A stretch of 64,000 nt of DNA. Source: Monosporascus cannonballus (Eukaryota; Ascomycota; Sordariomycetes; Xylariales). Positions 57,783-64,000 of the stretch are shown here, in pieces. The notes under the pieces are model-generated. The model was given only the letters and a program-made list of their open reading frames with translations. It did not search any database and was not told the origin of the DNA. The translations under genes were made by a program, and so were the position numbers. Location: positions 473,555 through 537,554 of the forward strand of contig QJNS01000017.1 of assembly GCA_004154925.1 (NCBI GenBank). Reading direction: 5' to 3'. Every line of letters starts with the position of its first letter. Within the stretch, counting starts at the first letter, position 1.

Positions 57783-59672
57783 ATGCCTCGCTTCCGAGGC
57801 ATCGACGTCTGCATCATCGCTGGCAAACCAGACGGTTGTCTCAATGAGTATCCTCATCCAGACAGCGTCTCCGTTCGCCTAAAGACAGTCGCTTTGAAAG
57901 ACGCTGAGAATGAAGGCGCCTCGAATACCGATCCTACGCCCAAGAAGGTCAACCCCCGAGTTTCCGTCTACGTTCCTTCGCCTCCTGGTAAGCACTCCCC
58001 CCGGCTTCTCACCATGTTGAGATTCCTTTGTGCAACTCTAATGTGCTTCGAGGCGAGCAATTCTGGCTACGATATGCCATCACCCAGTGGCCACCCCCCT
58101 CGAAATATATTTATTTCAAGATATTCATGAACGGACACCAGGTATCCTCGTGGGGTATTAATACCACCCATAACGTCACAGGCAGTCTGTCAAGGGCCCT
58201 CTACAAACCGGGCGACAGATGGAAAGATAAGTATGGGGATATTGATACGAGCCAAGTGGGAATCGAGGCCCGCTATTTCAACTTCATGCTTGGCCAAGAC
58301 AAGAAGTCGGCGGCCGAGGATGGTGGCACCGTCGAGGTCCACGTGTACAGAGCCAATGCACGGAGGCCTATTGCCCCTAAGCTAGATGAGTACCGCAGTC
58401 AAGAACGCTATGGTATAGCGTAAGCCTGAATTTCCCTTGTTCCTTTCACTACTTAATAGTCCCGAAGTTCTAAGACTAATTCTACATAGGTCTCCTAGTG
58501 GCGGGCTTATCGACAATCCTCAGGATGTCACATATCACGAGTACAGCCTCATCGATGCAAAAGGCTGCCCATATTGCAACTTCTGTTTCCACTATCGTTC
58601 GATGAAGCATCTCCAGCTGCTGAGCCTCGTCCCCGAAGGAGAAACGTCGATTTACTCGTCAAAGGAATGCAGTCCGCCGGCCAACCTACCTTTGCCGAGT
58701 CGTCACACCGAATACATTTCGCCGCCCTTCCAGCAATTTGCTTTCGGCGTCGAATCGCTTGAAGCTGGAGTATTTAGGAATGACCTCAAATCGGTTAATT
58801 TAACTACATCAGAAACTTCGGATCTCCAGGGTGTGGAAGGGGACTATGTCCTCCAGAGCCCTCCCAAGCTCTCGCCAGTTGCTCCCTCAAACGGCCCAAT
58901 CCCGGAGCCCTGCAAGTTCCCCAGAGCGGGTATCACGAGTGACGTTTTACAGAGGCCATTGCCAGAGATCCCCACAGGCCGCTCAAGACAATCATCTACG
59001 TCATCCCTCCGATCTAACTGCCCATCTTTGACCCCTTCATTGATGCAGTATGTCGAGAGTGACAGTTTTCAGAAGGAAGATATCAGGCTGAGCACTGCAG
59101 AGCCGGCGGTATTGATACCATCTGGATCAATGCAGACGCTCGAACTTGAAAACGCCAATGATTCGAGAGGAAGCGGCGATTCGCTGTCTGATTATGACTA
59201 TACCGCCTCGCCTGATTGCACGGTGGCATCACGCTCGCCAAGACTCCCATCGCCAGAAGGCTACTTGTCCACTACTGGTAGCATCCTTGAAGATCACCTC
59301 GACAACTTCGAATCTCCTATTGCCCAATCCTCCCCAGCGAGACGAAGACTCATGATGCTGACTTCCGGTGCAGAGTGCACGCTTGTCGAGAGCGACGATC
59401 ATCCCCACACTAGTACTCTGAAGTTGACCGAGGCGGAGTGGTTAAGGCATAGCCCGTCGCCATTACGTCGAAAGAGCGGGCGAGTTGAGCGCCTTTGGAG
59501 CCCAACGCCGGAGAAGCGGGCGAGTGGCTCTTCGTCAGAAAACTCGATGTTTAACAACGTTCACGACCACAATCCGAAAGCTGCCTGCGATGCCGCATAC
59601 GGTCTTGCTTCTGGGGACGGTGCCATTCTTGCCAGTGAGATTAGGGTTCCACCGGTGGGCAATTGGATCTAG
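57783..59672 (+). CDS. Two-part protein of unknown function (584 aa)
   Basis: Three exons (57783..57987, 58053..58419, 58490..59672) give 584 residues; the introns are 65 and 70 nt. About the first 230 residues look folded and rich in strands: MPRFRGIDVCIIAGKPDG, PRVSVYVPSPPGEQFWLRYA and KYIYFKIFMNGHQVSSWGIN. The segment ends around KGCPYCNFCFHYRSM, with a Cys-x2-Cys-like cluster. The C-terminal 350 residues are Ser/Pro-rich and probably disordered, with many SP sites (SRSPRLPSPEG, RHSPSPLRRKSG, LWSPTPEKR) that could be kinase targets. There is no signal peptide or membrane segment. I cannot name a family. The beta-rich start followed by a regulated tail suggests an adaptor, which is a guess. 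Confidence 0.85.
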
Positions 59673-60245
59673 GTTCCAACCGCAACCGACCCAAGACCCC
59701 TCAGATGACTGAAGATTGTCCAAAGACACAAAAAGACCATGCCCCGGATGATGCAACCCATCCAAGGTAACGCGTAATTTTCTGTCTGTTCATCTGCATC
59801 GCAAAGCTTAGTACCAATCCGATTCCTACATGTTCATTCGGTGCCTGGCGATGTCCCTTAGAGATATGGATTGAAGACTTTGATCGATCTCAATTCACAA
59901 TATACTCTTTTAGCCCTGGCTGCTTTTTTAGGAGCTGACTTGATGGCAAGTGAATTATAATCATTAATCGTACCAAAACTACAGTCAAGGTCAGCGTTTA
60001 ACGTAGTAGAGCCTCACAACGCAACGGCGAACCCCGCTCGGCTCTGTGTGGAGCCTGAAACTCAAGTTTATACCCAAATAAAGTCTTCAGACCAAGATCT
60101 GCCCAGCGCTTAGGGAGCTATGGCTTACGATCCAGCTTTTAATTAGAGTAGACTCCTGCGCCAAATCTAATCTTTTATTGCACGCGCCTCTTTCAAAGTA
60201 CAGCCCGTTAGACACGCGAGACTCAGCATCGTTCTCAGTCTTGAG
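59673..60245. other. Intergenic region
   Basis: A 573-base spacer between two rightward genes. It contains the terminator of the first and the promoter of the second. No gene is seen. Confidence 0.65.
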
Positions 60246-61644
60246 ATGGCGGCCCCGGCAATGAAAACGGGCCATCTAGAGAGGACCGCAGCGGAGCCCC
60301 GGGATAAGGCGGGTTATCTCGAACATTTCGGCCTGCTGTTTTATACCGTAATCGCTAACACCGCGCCCAGTCCGTCAACACCGTGATTGTCAGGAAGGTC
60401 GACCAGATCAATGACCAGATCCGGCTCTTCCGCCTCGAGGTCCCCAGGGGCGGACCCGCCCTAAGGGTATGATTGATGACCCACGTCTCCCGGATATCAC
60501 TCGAACGCCGGAGTGGATTTCCGCGTAGCCCCTCGAATGCGTGTGCTAAGCTGGGCCCCGCAGTTCCTGCCGGGCCAGTGGCTGGACGTCTACGTCCCCG
60601 GCGTGCCTAAGGCGGGCGGCTTCACCATTACGTCCGCGCCATCGAAGGCGCGCAGCCTACAACGCCCTTCTACATCTACTACAACCGCGTCTGCACCCGT
60701 CCCTAAAAGCCCCGGGGACGCGGCGGCAGCAGCGGAAGAAGAAGGGGGGACACCGGCCGGTGACTACGCCTATCTCGAGCTCGCCGTCCAGAAGTCGCCC
60801 GACAACCCACCGGCGGCCTGGCTCTGGCGCGGCGTCGACGACGGCGTCGCCGCGGCCGAGCTTCTCGGCGAACAGCTCCGCGTCCGCGTCGGCGGGAGCT
60901 TCGTCTGGCCCCCGCCCGGCGTCAATGCCAGAGCCCTACGGAAAGTGGTCTTCGTCGCAGGGGGGGTGGGCGTTAATCCTCTGATGAGCATGCGTGAGTG
61001 ATTCAGAGTCTTTCCCTTTTCCTCTCCCCGCCCCCCTTTCCTCTGTGATTCTCGGCTAGCTCCCCGTTTCTTACCTTCCAGCACGGGGGTTGAGCGGTGG
61101 GTGGCGCATCCCTCTTTTGGGAGTCTACAGCTACTCCCGCGGTGTAATTACGGACTGTTGGTTTCCTTACTATTTAGTTTGCCCGGAGGGAAACGTACTG
61201 ACCACCCACCGCGGGGGATGGCGAACAGTCAGCACGCTCGCCGAGAAGCCCGACTTCGCCCCGTTCGAGGTCGAGTTCCTGTACTCGATACGGGACCCGG
61301 GCAGGGAGCGCAGGGAGGCGGCGCGCATGCTGTTCCTCGACCGCATCGCGTCGATATTCGCCGAGGGGCGGCTCAAGGGGCGGCTGCGGCTGTTCCTCAC
61401 GGGGGGCGACGAGGCGGAGGGCGATATCCCCCTGAGCGGGGCCGCGGGGCACGGGAAGGTGCGCTTCCGCGGACGCAGGATGACGGCCGACGACGCGGCG
61501 GCGGCCGTCGGCGCGGACCGTAGGTTCGCCGTCGTCTACGTCTGCGGCGTCCCCGCCATGACGGACGAGTTCGTGCGCAGGCTCACGGACCCGGCTGGCT
61601 TGGCGATGGAGCCGCACAGGGTCCTCTGCGAGAAGTGGTGGTGA
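60246..61644 (+). CDS. OXNAD1-like flavoprotein reductase (334 aa)
   Basis: Four exons (60246..60308, 60371..60466, 60564..60993, 61229..61644) join to 334 residues. The start has the family pattern HLERTAAEPRDK. Exon 2 gives VIVRKVDQINDQIRLFRLEV, the first strands of the ferredoxin-reductase FAD domain. FLPGQWLDVYVPG and GGFTITSAP follow, then an Ala/Glu/Pro-rich insert, then the NAD-binding FVAGGVGVNPLMSM and the C-terminal VYVCGVPAMTDEF. The ending GLAMEPHRVLCEKWW is typical. Such proteins are putative NAD(P)H-dependent flavin oxidoreductases, possibly mitochondrial. Intron 1 (60309-60370) works in frame only if it begins with GC, not GT. Intron 3 is long (235 nt). If intron 1 is not a GC-AG intron, the gene has a frameshift in its first 100 bases. 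Confidence 0.82.
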
Positions 61645-63024
61645 TCGCAGCGACGAGGTGGGCTGGTGCGAGCGTGTCGGCGGTCTATTCGAACAGGGGG
61701 CGCGGCTGTCGAGCCTTTTGAGTATAGATGGCCGGATACTTACCGCGCTCGTGTGTGGGGGAGGAGCGTCGCCGGCTGAAAGACGATCCTGGGCCCCCCG
61801 TCGTATTGTTTTGTGGGTAATCAGGTCACCTGGAAGTCCTGAGACCGAGACCGTGTGTATGGCTTATTTACCCAGGAAGTCTATTGGCGACAAAAGACGG
61901 GACATTGTGAGAATTTAGAAGCAGCCGGTTATGTGCTTGCCTCCCTTGTTACGTAGGGTCATAGATTCCCTTATGTCTACCGCCTCCACTAAGGGGGGCG
62001 GCCGTGGATGGGCCTGGAAAGTATCCCAGCTTGGACGACGCACGCAGCCTGGGGGATATGTTGATTATAGGTGCCTCTGGTCTGGTCTGTCCGTCTTGCC
62101 GTGGGCATGCCCTACTTACTTAGCGCAGTAGCAGAGGAAGTCATGTGAAACATACCCTTAAAGCTCCAATACATGTTCACCACTTGGCTGAGCAGTCAAG
62201 CTGGAACCTGTTGTTGCCCTGGGATTCTGTCAGATAGACTTAAGCAACCGCCCAGTCCTTGAAGTCCAGACGAGCCGGAAGTGGTGCTACGTTCTCTACT
62301 TGCGTAGCATTGGGCGCTGTACGTATTAAGGCAGCATTTCTCAAATCCGTATTAGAAGTTAAGTCTTGCCAAAAGACCATATCATTAGATATTATAACCA
62401 AGACATGAAGTACATTTGGTGCAGCTAAAAATATTCAGTAGGTGATTAGATCATATGTATATACAGGGGCATCCGAAGCGATAATGCGAGGAGCAATTTC
62501 TTAAATTACGATGATAGTAGCCAGAATGCAAAGGCGGTACTAGGCACGGCTGATAGAGGCTGCCCTGTAATGCATTATCAACTTGCAAAATGCATCTTAA
62601 GTTTTTGTGATATGGACGTGAGAGAAACGACTTCTCACGTTTAGCACAGCAACGGGCATACGGAGGGACCCTCAGGTCCGGTCAGCGAAGTCACCTCAAC
62701 CTCGGTCTCTAAAAATACCGAGTATAGGATAACCCTCGCTATGAAGCCCATGGCGAAGGTTTAGCCACGTGGGTGCGTATAAAAAGGACAGCACATATCT
62801 AGGTCGCCAGAGGAAGATACACTGCCGAGGAAACAAGACATCTCCACGTTTCTGCCCTTCAGGAACCCCCTCGCCGTTTTATAGACGCCTACCGTTGTCG
62901 TCTCGACCTTCCCAACATAGGGGAATCTTGTGTATTTCGAGGTGGGCAGGACATAAAATTCTTCTTCCCTAACCTTGCATTTCACATCCTTCTTTCCCTT
63001 CCGTTGCGCATACTCCATAACAAC
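61645..63024. other. Intergenic region
   Basis: About 1.4 kb without recognisable coding sequence on either strand. It becomes AT-richer around 62.3-62.6 kb and should contain the promoter of the last gene. Confidence 0.6.
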
Positions 63025-64000
63025 ATGGCCGACCACTCGTATAACAAACATCCCACCCCGTCTAACGACGCCAACCACAACCATGCCCCCGCAGCCTACC
63101 CGGCCGAGATGCGTACCTGCCAAGCCGGATCCGTCGCCGCCGAATCATCATCTCGCGTCGGCGGATGCCCGGCAGAGACCCGGGATTATCCGGGCAGTTC
63201 CGGCAAAGATGGACCCGCCGTCCCGCTCGGTGTTCCTTCCCCGTGCGAGAGCTCAACAGACCACACCGAATCCGTCTCCGACGGAGCGAGCATCGCCTCC
63301 GACACGACTACCACCACCGCCGCGGCGCCCATCTACTGCCCCACCAAGCGCTCGGGCGAATTCCTAGCTCGCGTGGTCCGATCCATCTCGCCCTCACCTC
63401 GGGAGACCCGGCCCGATAAAGGCAGCGGCACACCGGAGGCGCTCTGGGGCGGCAAGGGCGACGACGGGCGCGGTCGCGGTCGCGAGAAGGTGGTGGTTCC
63501 GGAGGCGGGCGACGACGGCGTCTACTTCTTCGCCTACGGACGGTACTTCGACAGGGACCAGATGGAGAAGGCCCTGCCCGAGGCGGCTCACGTCGGCCTG
63601 GCTAAGGTGAGCGGCTACCGCTGGCTGCTCTGCGGCCCTCGCCGTGACGGTAAGTCCCGTTTCCTCTCTGCACGTGTGCAGGACACCGCCATGCCATCAA
63701 AACACGTGACCTCACCTCCCACCTCACTTTCCCCCCCCTTCTATATTCCATAGAAAGTCAGACCTAACACGGCGAACTCGCCCTCCAGGCGTGCCCCCTC
63801 CCGACCCCGCGGTCTCCTCGCCCGAGGGCCGCGCGACCATCACGCCGGCGCCGGCGTCGGCGGGCTGCGTCGTCTACGGGCGGCTGTACCTGGTGCGGGA
63901 CGGGGCGCGGCTCGAGGCGTTCGCGCGGGCCAGGGCGGCCTTCGGGGACGACTACGAGCTGGCGGCGCTGGCCCCGGCGGCGGCGGAGGCGACGCTGCTG
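63025..64000 (+). CDS. Gamma-glutamylcyclotransferase-like protein, 3' end outside window
   Basis: Exon 1 is 63025..63649; a 139-nt intron leads to exon 2 from 63789, which runs off the window. The first ~150 residues are a Ser/Thr/Gly-rich, probably disordered extension. Then YFFAYGRYFDRDQMEKALPE and VGLAKVSGYRWLLCGP show the fold start of GGCT/AIG2-like proteins, whose usual signature is YFAYGSNL...M. Exon 2 adds GCVVYGRLYLVRDGARLEAF, the matching VYGxLYxL strand. The family releases 5-oxoproline from gamma-glutamyl compounds or glutathione. The usual Asn-Leu of the signature is Tyr-Phe here, and the catalytic Glu cannot be checked in the visible part, so activity is uncertain. Confidence 0.75.

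Overview
This is a nuclear fragment of a filamentous ascomycete (Pezizomycotina), most likely a Sordariomycete; the exact lineage is inference. The genes carry short introns (about 48 to 237 nt) with GTNNGT donors, CTAAC/CTGAC branch points and CAG/TAG acceptors. They are not arranged in operons. Several products are typical of filamentous fungi: a secreted GtaA-type glutaminase, an O-GlcNAc-transferase-like protein, a Zn2Cys6 regulator relic and a fungal arylsulfatase relic. I saw no rRNA, tRNA, CRISPR array or intact transposon.

Layout. 1-6.2 kb: no convincing gene. 6.2-7.4 kb (-): coiled-coil protein of unknown role. 8.9-13.9 kb (-): a 1590-residue TPR/GT41 glycosyltransferase. 17.2-18.0 kb (-): ribosomal protein uL11 (L12). 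18.6-21.3 kb (-): COPII coat subunit Sec23. 21.3-26.3 kb: no confident gene. 26.3-28.4 kb (+): the APC/C activator Cdh1. 29.2-29.4 kb: a GST exon relic. 30.2-31.4 kb (-): unknown acidic protein. 32.5-33.1 kb (+): NatB catalytic subunit Naa20, convergent with an SDR dehydrogenase at 33.2-34.0 kb (-). 35.4-39.6 kb: a graveyard with broken copies of a Zn2Cys6 regulator, an MFS transporter and an arylsulfatase. 41.5-44.0 kb (+): secreted glutaminase. 45.3-46.5 kb (+): a Tra2-like RRM/RGG protein. 48.3-52.6 kb (+): a 1392-residue, GC-rich, mostly disordered protein that I do not recognise. 53.0-55.9 kb (-): Sec39, a Dsl1 tethering subunit. 56.4-56.9 kb (+): complex I CHCH subunit (NDUFS5 type). 57.8-59.7 kb (+): unknown two-part protein. 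60.2-61.6 kb (+): OXNAD1-like flavoprotein reductase. 63.0 kb to the window end (+): gamma-glutamylcyclotransferase-like protein, cut by the window edge.

The intact genes are mainly housekeeping: secretion (Sec23, Sec39), cell cycle (Cdh1), translation and N-terminal acetylation (uL11, Naa20), respiration (NDUFS5-like) and RNA processing (Tra2-like). The accessory part is the dead regulator/transporter/sulfatase group, which may be a lost sulfate-ester catabolic cluster, next to an intact secreted glutaminase. The most novel items are the 1392-residue orphan, the decayed cluster with a nearly pure A/T tract inside it, and a probable GC-AG intron in the OXNAD1-like gene.

All exon joins below were placed by hand from splice signals, reading frame and remembered family patterns. 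Every intact model listed closes to a multiple of three, except the last gene, which leaves the window.
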